From: Paragyromitra xinjiangensis
Lineage: Eukaryota; Ascomycota; Pezizomycetes; Pezizales; Discinaceae
Assembly: GCA_038503065.1 (NCBI GenBank)
Contig: JBCAMK010000007.1
Coordinates: 930,001 to 994,000 of the forward strand
DNA: 64,000 nt
Reading direction: 5' to 3'
The notes under the pieces are model-generated. The model was not told where the DNA came from. It made no database searches and saw nothing but the letters and a program-made list of their open reading frames with translations. Shown here in pieces: positions 23,260-35,800 of the stretch. Both the position numbers and the translations under genes were made by a program. Every line of letters starts with the position of its first letter. Positions within the stretch are counted from its first letter, which is position 1.

Positions 23260-24551
23260 ATGAAGTACTACGCAGTCAGGTCTGGGTTCACTCCTGGTAT
23301 CTATACGACCTGGAGTGATTGCCTGGGACAGATCAAGGGGTTCAAAGGAGCAAAGTGTATGTAGCTTCTTGAGGCTCCCCTTTAAAGTTTTCATTGTTTG
23401 CTCGTTCGCTTGTTTGGCTTTATCTCTGGTTAGTACGCTAAAGTCCATTAGTCAAGTCTTTTCCGTCAGAAGAGGAGGCCAAGCTATTCCTCTCGGGCAC
23501 AGACCCTTCTCTAGACCCCGCTTCCTCTTCGTACACAGCCAAGTTTTACGGTGTCCGTAGTGGCAAGACTCCCGGCGTGTACACCGACTGGGCTTCGGCC
23601 GAACAGCAAGTCGTTGGCGTTCAGAAACCAAAAGTACGGTGCTTCGCTACTCGTGAAGAGGCTGAAGCCTTTGTTAGCGGCAGTAGTTCAGGTGGTAGTG
23701 AGGGATCGCCGGTCAGTAATGACGAGCGCAGGCGACCACCTCTTAGGGGCGGAGACGGTGCAAACGTCTACAGCAGGGATGGTTCTTCTCCGGACCAAGA
23801 GCTGGCTACACCAGCACCCAAGAAGAGGAGAAGCGTGGGGAGCATCATACCTCGGAAGGAGAGTGTATCGCCTATAGAGCAACCACAACAGAGACAACCT
23901 ATTGTATTTTTGCCGAGTGAGGATAAAAAGGAAGATAAGGATGAGGGCTCTACCTCCGAGGAGGTGATTGAGCGTAAAAAACCAAAGCCGAGGGTAACCG
24001 CGAAAAAGAATTCAATCCTTAGAATATATACCGATGGTAGCTCTCGTGGAAATGGGAGAGATTCGGCTATGGCTGGCGTGGGTGTATGGTTTGGTGATCG
24101 GGATGCGAGGTGGGATACCTATTTCTTTGGTTGTTCCAATGCTCATACTTACTAACACCCAAGCTCTAGAAACATCTCAGAACCCCTTGCAGGTCCCCGT
24201 CAGACCAATCAGAGGGCAGAGCTCACTGCGATCCTCCGTGCTGTCAATGTCGCTCCACTACATCGTGAGGTGCTAATTTATACCGATTCCAAGTATGCTA
24301 TTAATTGTGTCACTGTCTGGCACATCAATTGGATCAAGAACAACTGGATCACCAGCGTTGGAAGGCCTGTAGAGAACCAAGACTTGATCGAGAAGATCCT
24401 CGAAAAGGTCAAGGAGAGAGAGGAGTACGGGAGTAGGACGAGGTTCGAGTGGGTACAAGGCCATACGGGACATAATGACGGCAACTCTCAGGCCGATAAG
24501 TTAGCGGTCGAGGGGGCAATGATGGGGGCGAGGGCTTTAAGCAAGCGTTAG
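23260..24551 (+). CDS. Ribonuclease H1
   Basis: Three exons (23260-23356, 23452-24109, 24170-24551), 378 residues; all junction phases agree and intron 2 has a canonical ACTAAC branch. The enzyme cleaves the RNA strand of RNA-DNA hybrids, removing R-loops and primers in nucleus and/or mitochondria. Two N-terminal RNA/DNA-hybrid-binding domains are visible: residues 1-~47 (KYYAVRSGFTPGIYTTW) and ~61-110 (AKFYGVRSGKTPGVYTDW). A charged linker follows, then the RNase H fold from ~220. The catalytic acids are all present: D227 (YTDGS), E269 (RAELTA), D291 (YTDSKYA) and D361 (QADKLA), with the His loop at H350 (GHTG). Intron 1 interrupts the first binding domain and its removal restores the expected GAKFKSF. 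No clear mitochondrial presequence is seen from this start; the frame is open upstream but I found no in-frame ATG nearby. Confidence 0.95.
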
Positions 24552-26684
24552 TTCCAAGGATAGAGGGAACAGCGGTGAGAAAGTGGGCTTTGGGTTCCGG
24601 TGATGACGGTTTATCGTATGACTTTCGTTGTTAACTTTCATTTGTTCTTTCCTGGGTTTTGTTATTGGGTTTCTTACCATCTTCAAGACCATGACCTTAC
24701 CAGTCAGGAGTGGAGAAAAAATCAGAAAACCAGAAAAAAGGGATCGAGTGGGATTTTTGGGATTTACGCTGTGAAGCGACGAACAAAACGGGCGGCTTTT
24801 TGTGATTTTTATGCGTTTACACTTTTTTATATTACTTTTTAACTTGCTCATATCATTTTCTCTGTCTGTTCGTGGGTCAGGCTTTTTATATTTATTCTTG
24901 TTTATTCTTTTTTTCAGTCTTTTCCGAGCTTTCGAATTCCGAGCTCCATACGAGATTCTCTTTTTATTTTTCTCCCCCCTTTTCTCTTTGCTGTTTTGGT
25001 TCATCTTACGGTTGCTTAGGAGCAGTTTTTCACATCTCCCCTAAATCCCTGGGCTCTTGAGCCCTAGGGTGGGGATGACCAAGTCATTGGTACGCTGGAA
25101 TGTGGAGACTGTGGAGTATGTGGAAGAATATGGATGGTTCAAAGGCAGATGGGCCTATCATGACACGATCATTTCTGGTTGACGAATTGACGTCGGGGAA
25201 TCTTTGCTAACCACAATTGGTCAGCGATATTTCCAAAAGCTGAAGCTCAGATTTATCTGGGCTGGGCTGAATTGGGCAGAATGGGGGTTTCCAATCGATG
25301 GTTGTGCATTTCGTGTATCTGGCGCAACGCAAATCTATGCACGTGGTACCTGTATATCAGATGGAGCGAGAAAAAAAATCGAAACATGGAACCAGATATG
25401 TTTAATTATCCTCATATCGTACGTATCTCGGGAATGCTACCGAGATGTGATGTTTAGAAGATTTGGCCACGAGGAAAGAAACAATTTCAGGCCTACAGCG
25501 AAAGGAATAAGCATATGCATTCTGTGTCTCTTTTTTTTTGCTTTTTTTCCCTCTGAGCCAAGCTTTGGCACGGTGAATAAGTGGAAAAAACCCTCGTTTT
25601 TCTTCTGCAGGAATTAATATTTGACGTGCATCTCGTCTAGCTATCCTATAAACATCTTTCCGAAAAAACAACCTTTTAGAGCTTTTGACATTTGATAGGC
25701 GATGAGATGGGACGGGTGTTCTTGCCGTCGTTTGTGCTTTTCTTGGACCATGCCGGGACGGAAACGGAAAGCAGGGTTGGTTGGGCGTGCATACGCACGA
25801 AGACACGTGACAGTTATATTGACTCGGGGATACCCCGCCATCTATCCGCCTTAACGAGACATGAATTCATCAATGCGAATCGGACTCTCCGCCGAAGCAT
25901 CGCGATAGCCTCGGGACCTTTCCCCATGGCCCTGAAAAAAAAAAACAAAAATTATAGCCATGCTGAAATGCTGGCTTGCACATACATGTAGATATAGAGT
26001 ACTCTACTTTTGTTTATGCATTTTGTGTGGAAAAGGGAAAAAAAAGTAATGCAAAAAAAGCTTAGCCAACCCCACAATGGAAAAAGAAAAATATTCACAG
26101 GAACACAAGAAAATCTGCCCAATTATGAGAGTAATTATAGAGAATTTCTGAGAAGAGATTTAGCAGTACAAGTATTCCATGGAGAGATATAACAAGGAAC
26201 AGAAAGAGAGAAAAGATTATCAAACAGAACGCCTCCCGACCAAAAATGGAACCAAACCGAGCGGTTTTTCCTGCCCAACCTCTCTCTAATCCTGTAGACT
26301 CTGTTCGCCGTACCCCCACCTAAGCCTTTCGCAAAAACATCGTGAGAGAAAAAGAGATTAAGACTGAATTCCCTGGGACTACCTCAGAAACCGCACCCAG
26401 CTGTACAGGGAAATTTTGGGGTGAGGTAAGATGAGTAGAAATCCTTAGATAAGAGGATAGGTCCACGAAAGTGGTGGAGCTGAAAAAACCAAGCTAGCCA
26501 GAAGGAAAGAAAAGAAAAGAAAAGAAAAAGGCGCAATGATGGCGGACATAAGAAAATTAAATTCACCCAATCCCCACAATCTAACAGTGAGTGCGCTCTA
26601 CTAAACTTGAAAGGATGCTTTTTTTTCGGCCGAATGTATTTTGGAGATAGAAGACACCTAGTTTTTTTTCGGCGGGGGTTTTCT
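24552..26684. other. Convergent intergenic stretch
   Basis: About 2.1 kb between the 3' ends of the RNase H1 and PFK2 genes. T-rich and A-rich runs, a TACATGTA at 25983-25990 and an AAAAG tandem run at about 26506-26530. The frame at 25204-25617 is not supported. Confidence 0.5.
26506..26530. repeat. AAAAG microsatellite
   Basis: Short tandem run of AAAAG-type units in non-coding DNA. Confidence 0.75.
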
Positions 26685-29263
26685 TTAATTGTTCACCTTC
26701 ACAACAAGGCCTTCTTCGTTAGTGAGCTGGCTATTCGGAATTTGATCAAACCACTCGGTTTGAGGATTGTACTGATAGGAGTTAAATTGGGTGCCATATG
26801 GTTTCTGTGGTGACATTCATGTCAGCGTGTCCGTGAAAGGGTTAATAAGGTATGAATCTCTCGCGTACCGGTTCAAGGCCATACAACCTTCCCAAAGGCA
26901 CATCCAATTTAGCAACATCATTCCTATTCAGGCCAAGGAAGTAGGCAAGGAGGACTCTGGCAACCACTCTATGCCCAATCAATAGTACGTGGTCCGTCAT
27001 GCGTTCCACCTCCACGATGACAGCGCGTAGGCGGTTGATAACATCAAGATATGATTCTCCTCCAGCCCCTGGGTAGCGGTAGCGAAGTTTGTCGGCCTTA
27101 CGAAGGCTGTATTGGTCAGGCCATGTGGATTTGATATCCGCATAACTAGAAATGTGTCAGAAAATATACAAGGTGTAGGGTAAATCATAAATGCATACGT
27201 TAGTCCTTCTGCTACTCCTGCACTGAGTTCATTGAGCATGCGCATTTCTTTGATGTCGTATTCTTCATCATCAAAAAACTGGGCTGTTGAGACACTCCTC
27301 TGGAGCATTGATGTCCAAACGCAAAAGTTCTTTTCAGCAGGCCTACCATCGTCGTCTGTCGAATCACCCGTGGAGTACTCCGGATTAGGAGGGGTAGTGT
27401 CACCAGGCCGCGGAGGCATATGGGAGGATTCATGTTTCTGTAATTGACGTTCTCTGAAAAGCTTGCGCTGATCTATACAAAAGTATCATCAGTTATGAAA
27501 ATTGAGGATATGGAAACAACATTGTAAAAGAAATGATTGTTGAACTTACATTCCATAAAGGAAGCCAATGCTCGAGCATATTTTTTCCCTTCCTCACTAA
27601 GCGGGGCATCTCCTCCAATTTTACCAAGAACATTGTCGGTAGATTCTCCCTAATAATGATATAGTGATTAATAGTGATTTCTAGGAAGAGTAGCGCGAAC
27701 TAATCCGAAAAGAACGAAGACTTACATGGCGGGTGATCCAAATCTGGCGATGGGCAAGATTGAAGTTCAATAGGAAATACACAGTTTGGGCACCAAGAAA
27801 ACCTTTGACCTGATGTGTGACAACTTTGCGTCCAACATCGATCATCTAGGTAAACCATAGCCTATCAGCCAATGTCATTTTGAGGAACATGTGAACCAGG
27901 GATACTACCTTGATATACTGCATACCAGCTTTCTCCTCAAATTCACCAAGTGTAACATAGTTCTTCTCGTAGATAGCAACTGAAGATAGAAAATTAGTTC
28001 GGTGGCAAAACACGTAGAGGATGGATTATGTGCCTCGTTTTTTGAAATCAGTCAAGGCTTTTACGGGATCTTGCCCCTTGTAGTCTGGCCCTCTCAGCTT
28101 TAAGCGCATGTTGGCTTCAAGAAGCTGTTGGTCGTGACACTCGCTCTCCAAAAATAGTACACCAAGCTCCTTTCCTGCGACTTCCCTAACCCTATCAACA
28201 ATGGCTTGTCTTCGTTCCCTGGTTGAATTTGTGGCATCGAGGATTCCGATAGAGCCACGATGCAAAACATAATCAAGGAGTTCGTCGAGGGTCTCCAATG
28301 CGACCTTTTCCCTAAGCTCTGCAGCAGCTTTATTGGCTGGATCGAAGAAGGCGGCTGACTGATCAAGTCCTCCGGCAATGTCGCTGATATTAGAATCGGT
28401 ACGTTTGTGGCCCTTCACAGGAGGCGAGGAGAACGAAGTATTGGACAGCTTAAGCAGGTTTGCTGCCGTGACAGGTTTTGCTGCAGGTGCCAAACTATCC
28501 GGAGCACCAGCAGCAAGCCTACGTCTCCTACCAACATTGAAGATCTCGGTATCATGCTGGAGCCAATTAAGGTACCTGGCCACTTTCTTCGTGATGTAGC
28601 TCTTGCCTCTAGCGGGAAGGCCAACCATGACAATAACGAGCTTTGCGCCAACATCACGATTTGCAATGCGACCGTCAGGTGAAACTTTGGATTTGGTAAG
28701 GCCTGGAATGTCCAAAGTTGTGGCACGGCTAGATAAATTGCCAAAATTATTAACGCGCCCAATCGTAGAATAAAATACAGACCCTTCACAAAAATGAAAG
28801 GATAAAGAAATACTCACATTCTTGGAGAATTTGGAGCAGTGGCAACTGGCGTATCCGTAAAGTTATTCATAGATCCAGAAGTTGGGGGAGGGGCCAAATG
28901 ATCTCCCTCGCGTCCGACCCCGTCCCGTCCCGCTGAATTGGTTCGAGACATCCCTGGTGCACCCATCACGGACTTGGCAATAGATGAGTGTTGTGTCTGT
29001 TTAAGCGGACTCGGCGCCGGAGCTGGAACATGAGTAGAATAGATAGTAGAATGATTCATAGGGGGAGATGCAGGGATAATAATTGGGATAGCGGGGCCAC
29101 CGCCTACTTCGAGTGGGAGGAGATCTCCAGGAACATCGGAGATGGAGAGACTGCTGAGGCCACTGGGAGAGTGGTGGGAACTACGGTGGAATCTAGGCGA
29201 GGGAGGGGGTATTTTGGGGGAGCGAGAAGCTGTCTGTGCAGCAGGTTGCGCAGACGGTGCCAT
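26685..29263 (-). CDS. 6-phosphofructo-2-kinase/fructose-2,6-bisphosphatase
   Basis: Eight reverse-strand exons: 29263-28818, 28728-28034, 27979-27909, 27845-27726, 27649-27550, 27472-27199, 27145-26869, 26804-26685; 700 residues. The enzyme makes and degrades fructose-2,6-bisphosphate, the cytosolic activator of phosphofructokinase-1. Residues 1-~165 are a Ser/Pro-rich regulatory extension. The kinase starts with KLVIVMVGLPARGKSY (Walker A 185-192), and a fungal Ser-rich insertion interrupts it at ~213-275. The bisphosphatase follows from ~435: R443-H444-G-E-S (split by intron 4), SMLQR, E566 in AGVAEG, and H627 in LIGHR. The acceptor His444 is present, unlike yeast Pfk26, where Ser replaces it, so both activities look possible. 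Intron 2 must begin with GC (after AAACGAG) to keep the frame; other introns are GT-AG. A 14-base G run lies in the leader. Confidence 0.94.
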
Positions 29264-32200
29264 CGTTGAAGCTGTGGATGGCAGCAGCGAGGGGCGAAGT
29301 GGGGAAGATGGGACGAATCCTAGGGCGGGGGGGGGGGGGGTTGATGATAAATATTGAACAAGACAAAGTGTTAGTTGAGAGATACAGAGATGGCTTTGGT
29401 GACAATGAGAGAAGAAGTTCAGTTTGTGAACAGCAGAAGTGGTTGAAGAGAGAGGGAAGAAGCTATAAAGATGTTGGAAGTGCTGACTCTTCTATGTATA
29501 GCTCAAGTGGGAAATCTTGCCTGACGGTCGCCGGGCTACCGTTATCCACCGGCACCAGACGCACGCACCACCACAACGCGCCCCTACTTCAGCAACAGCA
29601 AAGTATATCGCTGTGCCATGCGACGTGCTGCTGTGCGACCAGCCAACGCCCCCAGATCACACCAGCAGCAGATAAAAACATCTTCCGTGGTCAGTTGGCC
29701 TCTTTTATCCAATCAGCTCTTTCGCGCCACATCATGTTTGGTTTGAGCACCCGGATACGCCTTGGTTGATATCTCCTTATCTCCTGTAAATCTTAGATCC
29801 CGAGATCCATTTACCCTTCGTGTGCACATACTCTTGATTTATTTATTACTTATTTCCCTCTTGATGGTCACCTCACCCTACCCTCAAGTTTTAAGTAAAT
29901 GAGTGATGATAGGACAAAGGCTTAAACACGTCGTGGATAAGCCGCCGATTTCAGCGCCTTCACCTACCGCAAGCAAAAGTTAGGTTCCTGTCGAATACGA
30001 TACCGGCTCAACTGCGTAAATGAGGCTCAAAATTTAACGTTTTAGGGTCTTTCCCAAGTTTTCTTCTCGCCAGTCGTGACCAGGTGTCTGGATTTAGATC
30101 GGAGTGAGTTGTTCGCACGCAGCCAGGGCATTTACTCTTTGCTTATTCCTTCGAATTTGCTTATTTGATGGTTTTGTCATGTGCAAGCGCAAAGCCTGTC
30201 GCTTACCGATTTATTGACAGTAGCTCGATAGACGGATTTTGTGTTTTGTATTTTAGTTTCTATGCCTTTTCTACGTATACAGCAAAGCCCCAGTAGTACT
30301 ACGTGCAGTTTTCAGGTCCAGGTTCAAACTTGCGCATTTTTGTTTGGGAATTGATGTCAAACTGATGTCATAGTTCTAGAGGAAAACTAGCTGCCCGGGA
30401 ATGACGTTCAATGGTTTATCTCTTAGGCTTGAACTTCAAATAAATCCCAACGTTATCAACTTTCCTACAAAATTTATTTGCCGCCGAAATCACTTCGTAT
30501 CCGTGTTAATGGGTATTCGAATACCGGAAAGAATAAGAATTTTGAACCTGACGAGATAGAGCCGCATGCAGCGGTCTTGACATCATGCAAACGAATGTTT
30601 CGATTTGAACCCCTGCTGCGATCGGTAGTGCATACTCATGACAGCATGATGGCGCAGGGTAAGACAGACGCACTTGGCCGGTTGAGCCTCATGTTCTCGG
30701 CTGCGTAGGGCCGGATTAACCTAAATCCCGGACTCGCTAATCCTTCTCTATTGGTAGCTCGGAAAATTCCCTGAGTGGCTAGGTTGCCAGCCTAAGCTGG
30801 CGAATCAAAAGGTCGTGAAAGTTGGGTATTGACTTGCCGTGGAAACAGTTAGCCTCCAATAGAACGCGATTCGTTGCTATCACTGTAAGAAGATTTAACA
30901 TGTACGGGATAGGTAAAAAATCGTTACTAAGGGGGTTACTAAGTGGAATAACTATTTCTTCTCTCTTTAGGACTACCAAACCCTCTGCCTAGAGTTCCTT
31001 TTATAGCGAAGGGCAGAGTGTTTGAGAAGCGGCAAGGGTAATAGTGCTAATAGTAATGTAGAAAGAAGATGGGCTTTTGGCCGATAGGTCTTTCATTTCT
31101 GGGCAGGACCACTAGTCGCACCTACAGTATAATCGCTCTACAAGAATTCGATTTATAAGAGTATATTGACCTAGTAAGAACATGTGGTTCAGGCTGTTAT
31201 GTGCGCTGGTACATTTTTATAGGAATATGTGTTCTATGAGAATATAGATTCACTATAATTTTATATTCTTATAGGGTGATTTGTATGTACTGTACTTGAC
31301 AAAACCGTTATGAGGCGCCTGGGTGGGTCGTTATGCAGGTATCTTTCTCAAGTGGGCTGCTAACACTAAAGGTCCGATCAAGAACTAATTGAGAAAGGCT
31401 ACGATAGGGGGAATTTACTGGCGGAGGTGGCTGTGATTTTTACGGGCCGGGACAACTCGACTCCGCGATAACTAAACATAAACATTCGTAACCCCGGCCG
31501 AAAATCCTCATGACTTCGAGTGACACGTAATTTGTTAAGAGCCATGTGATCTCGTGCGTGATACGAAGGTAGATGTCCTCTAGTGAAGGTCGGGTGCTGA
31601 TACGGGAGTCTGTCACGGTGATTTTCTGAGAATTTATGCTGTTCTGGCTAGAGAGACCGACATATAGGGGAAATACCTAGGTAAGTTTGTTTGCCTAATA
31701 CATGTTTCATGAGCAAAAATACTGGGCATCTGGGGGAGTTTCTTGGCGCTCTGTTGCTCGAGAATGGAAAAAGTAAACCTCATGAAGGGCTTGAAGGGTA
31801 ACTGAAGCTCTGAATTAGCGGTTGTTTTGAGTCAGAATCTCTGTGACCAGCGGGGGCTTCAAGATGGCGTAACCTGGTTGGATTTCGACACCACTATCCC
31901 TTTAGTGCTAACCTACATGTAGTGCTGACGCTTTTTGGTGACTTTCCTTAGCTTGAGAATAGTCTTATTGAGGTTAAAATGTTATCTGTATGAGTTTTCA
32001 TGTATAGTGGCAATGCTTTAGTGAGTATACTTGTTAGATCTATAGAGACTAGCGTTTGATTGTTTTGAATAACTTGAAGAGGTCGTTAGATAGAATACAT
32101 ATAATGATAGGGTCCAGAATAGGTAATAGGAGAGTCCTGCTAGTAAAAGAGTAACTACATGTACATGTATGGAGATTTTCAACAACCAACTTTCGGTATC

Positions 32201-32848
32201 TCAATATTAACCCTAAGTCCCTTACAACAACTACAATGTGAATAATGGGATACCGCATTTTTTTGGCAGTCTCCTCGAGGCCACCCTAAGGGTAGATTTA
32301 CGACAGTGCAGGGTATAGCTGACTCTCTGGTTTTATTCACTAAAAGTCGTTCAAATATAGGAGTGTAAATCCCATATTCGCTTCCTCAGGATTAGCCTAT
32401 CTCTGCGAATTTCCCCCATCCTTCAAGTATATTTTGATAGCATCTCAGAGATGAGGGCCTATGGCATGGTATAGCTTTGACTTCAATATTGAAAAGCTGG
32501 TTATCTTTTGATTTGGTGAAGCATATATGAGAAACCCTTGCCCTAACCTTAATGCCCTGCGTGACCTGGTAGGAAAACCCACGATTCTGAAATTCTTGGA
32601 TGAAACCTGGCCTTGGGAAGAATCCAACACTGTGAATATGTACATGTACTTACGGTAGGTCAAGTTCGGGGTTAGGCAAGGGGTACACTTGAGAGCTGCT
32701 CTTGCTGAATCAGCCATTTCAGGTGCCGTCTCTGATTGGCCTAAATCGATAGGTGATACAGGAACTACAGCCTCCCCATATTAAATGTGATGGGCTGCCT
32801 ACGTTATCCTGAGCTGTTCTTCGGACTACACGTTGCTTTGACGCTAGG
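29264..32848. other. 3.6 kb spacer between divergent genes
   Basis: Shared upstream region of the PFK2 gene (left) and the NLR gene (right). It contains a 14-base G run (29327-29340) and four TACATGTA palindromes clustered at 31914, 32156, 32162 and 32641. No protein gene recognised; a B-box-like word on the reverse strand near 30605-30620 lacks a matching tRNA fold. Confidence 0.5.
29327..29340. repeat. Homopolymer run of 14 G
   Basis: Uninterrupted G run on the given strand (C run on the transcribed strand), 64-77 bases upstream of the PFK2 start codon and therefore probably in the promoter or 5' leader. Confidence 0.9.
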
Positions 32849-35800
32849 ATGCCTTCGCGGTTCACGATTCGGGAGCGGCTTGGGGTTGGGGAGTTACTCT
32901 CGTTCAAAGCTGGGTCTGGTAGCCTTTTGACCTCAAGGCCTCCTAGCCCGGCCCCTCCTTCGACAAGGGCACGGTCTCCGGCACTAAAGAGGTATTTTCC
33001 CATTTCAACCACCCGCCGAGAGAACTAGCTGAGTTTATGGGAAAATAGTGCGCCATCAACGCCGCCTGTACCATCTGCTTCAGCAGTAAACCATGCTTTT
33101 ATATTGGCTTTAAAGACCTATATAGATGACCTCTCTCTCGAGGAGCAGCAGGAATTCAATGATAACAGTGCTATCACGCCGGAAGCACTCATAGCCCAAG
33201 TTAAGAGATATGATGAAACTCATAGCCAGATGAGCCATTCTCGCCGATGCGCATCACGGGTCCAAGGATTTTTGGCGGCCGTTGACGGATACATGCAACC
33301 AGTTTCAATTATAGCTGGACAGAGCCCGAATATCTCTTCACTCGTTGTGGGAGGCGTAAAATTGATCGTTCAAGTGTGTTCAACTGTGTTTAAATGCCCA
33401 AGTTTTATAATTTCACTACTGAATCTCTGGGGGATTGTTACAGCTTGGACTGAAATTTGCGACCTTTTTTGGAAAATTAACAGAGATGATGGAACATCTG
33501 ACTGACCACTTGGGATACCTTTCTCAATATGCCGAGAACTTTAAACATTCTCAACAAGTGCAAGGGGTATGCATATTGGCTAGAATATCATGCTTGACTA
33601 GGTGCTGAAATCTCTAGGCTTTGTCATCCGCCTACCGTGATTTACTCAAATTCTTGAAAGGGGCGCGGTGTGTTTTCGTAGACACGAAAGGAAACCCACG
33701 TCGTAAGTGCTAGGCTTAATTTGGGTTGATAGACTCGTGACTGATATTTGTAGGCTGGGTGTCATTCCGAATATTTTTGCGGGTAACATGGGAGCCGTTC
33801 CAGGAAAATTTTGACGCTTTGGACTCTGAGTTTCGCAGTCACGTTGAGATCGTGATTCGGACAGCTGCAATCGTAGAGCATGAAAGGTTACGCTCTAAGG
33901 AAGTATTAGAAGCGGAGAAAAACGAAGGTAAGAACCTATAAGTTCTCTATTAGAGAGTACGCCTAACCCGGGCTCTAGATGAGGATAGGCGGAAGCTGCT
34001 ATTATGGTTTTCAGAGGTGGATTTTGACAAGGACCACGACTTGATATTTTCGAAAAGGCATCAAGATACTGGAAATTGGCTTGTTTACTCCCCGGAATTT
34101 GGAAATTGGGTTGATGCCAAAGGATCTTCTCTTCTGTGGTGCTATGGAAATCGTAAGGCGTCCCATATTCTCAAAATTTAGTGGACATATAGTCTAACGT
34201 TACACTAGCTGGTATCGGGAAGTCAGTTTTAGTGTTAGTTCACCTAGTAGAGCATTACTTTCCTTATTATTAGGAACGCTGAGACTAATGTGATTCGGTA
34301 GATCTCTGGTTTTGGAAACGATATCGACCAAATATTCCCTAGACAGCCGCATCGGGATAGTGTTTGTGTATTTCAACTATCAACAGCAAGGCGTTCAGAA
34401 ACCTGGCAAGATTCTCTCAACAATGATCAAGCAACTCGCGCGTCAGAGGAAAGTCTTGCCAAATGAACTGAAGCAGTTTTACAAGAAACACTACCGAGAT
34501 GCCAGTTTCCCATCTAATGAGCAGCTTGAAGCACAATTTTCAGAGCTCTCAAAGACTTTCGACCAAGTCTTTATTGTCATGGATGCGATGGACGAATTCG
34601 AGGATCGGAAAGATTTCCTCTCTATTATTACCAGGTTTGCTCAGCGCCAGGACTCTTCCACTAAATTCAAAGTCTTCTTGACTAGTCGCAGGGAAAGAGA
34701 TATCGAAATCGCTTTCAATAGGTGTCACTTTCCTACGATTCAGATTGAGGTAAAGAAAGTCGATGTGGACATCGCTGCTTTTGTTCTTTATCAGATGCAG
34801 CAACGAACTTGGGAAGAAAATGGGCTTCTTATAGATCAAGCGCTTAAAGACAGGATTGCATATGTCCTTACTTCCAAATCCAATGGAATGTAAGCTTATC
34901 TTTGGTTATTTTGGGTGAATAAAATAGTGTGTTAACAGTGGAATATAGGTTTTTGTGGGTCAAATATCAACTAGATTACATTTACGAGCAGCCATCAATA
35001 AAAGACATCAACGCCGCCCTAAACTCGCTGCCTGATGACATGAACGCGACGTATATCCGGATTTTAGGAAAAATCAATAAGCAAACTCCGGCCAAGAGGA
35101 AGATCGCGCGGCGAGCTTTGATGTGGGTAGCTAGTGCAGGAAGGCCCCTTACTATCGAGGAGCTAGCAATAGCAGTCTCTATCGACCCAGAATCGAAAAG
35201 CCATAAAGCGCTGGAAGTATATGACAAGCGAGCGGTCCTCCACACGTGTGGCAATCTGCTTACGGTTGAGGAGGATATTGTACGGCCAGTTCATTATACA
35301 GTCCAAGAATTTCTCACGGTCCCCCAGTCAGATCTAGATACTGAAAGCTTGGCTCTACTTCAAAAGTATCAGAGTAACACAAATGATAACGCCGAACTTG
35401 CTCAGATATGTCTTCAATATCTACTGTTCGAAGAACTGGGATCTTGCGAGACAAACTTGATCTATTGGGAGTACGAGGAGCGGTTTCCGTTCGGAATGTA
35501 CGCAGCAGCTTATTGGGACTATCATGTCCAAAACATTCGGGGCTTGCCAGTTAGCTTGGCTAGCACCATTGACGAATTTCTCGATACTGATGGGACAAGT
35601 CTCAGCTGTGCATATCGTATGCGAAACAAAGTAGATTTGGAACATGATACAGAAATGGACCCATTGAGTTTCTGCTTATCTTTTAATCTCCTTCACTTAT
35701 TTCAGAGATCTCATTGTTTTGATGCAGCAATTCGTGATTCGAAAAAATATAAAGAAGTACTGCATCGTGCGGCCGAGGGAGGATCAACATCATCCATCAA

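Noticed and set aside
25204..25617. 137-codon forward frame between convergent genes
   Set aside because: No ATG start, no recognisable domain, T-rich tail that reads as Phe runs.
30595..30720. B-box-like GGGGTTCAAATC on the reverse strand
   Set aside because: No matching A box at the right spacing and no acceptor stem could be folded.
32719..33012. 97-codon reverse frame upstream of the NACHT region
   Set aside because: It is the antisense shadow of the first NLR exon, which reads as a Ser/Pro-rich NLR N-terminus in phase with the rest.
33026..33028. In-frame TAG suggesting the NLR is a pseudogene
   Set aside because: A phase-consistent 57-nt intron removes it and all other exons are intact.
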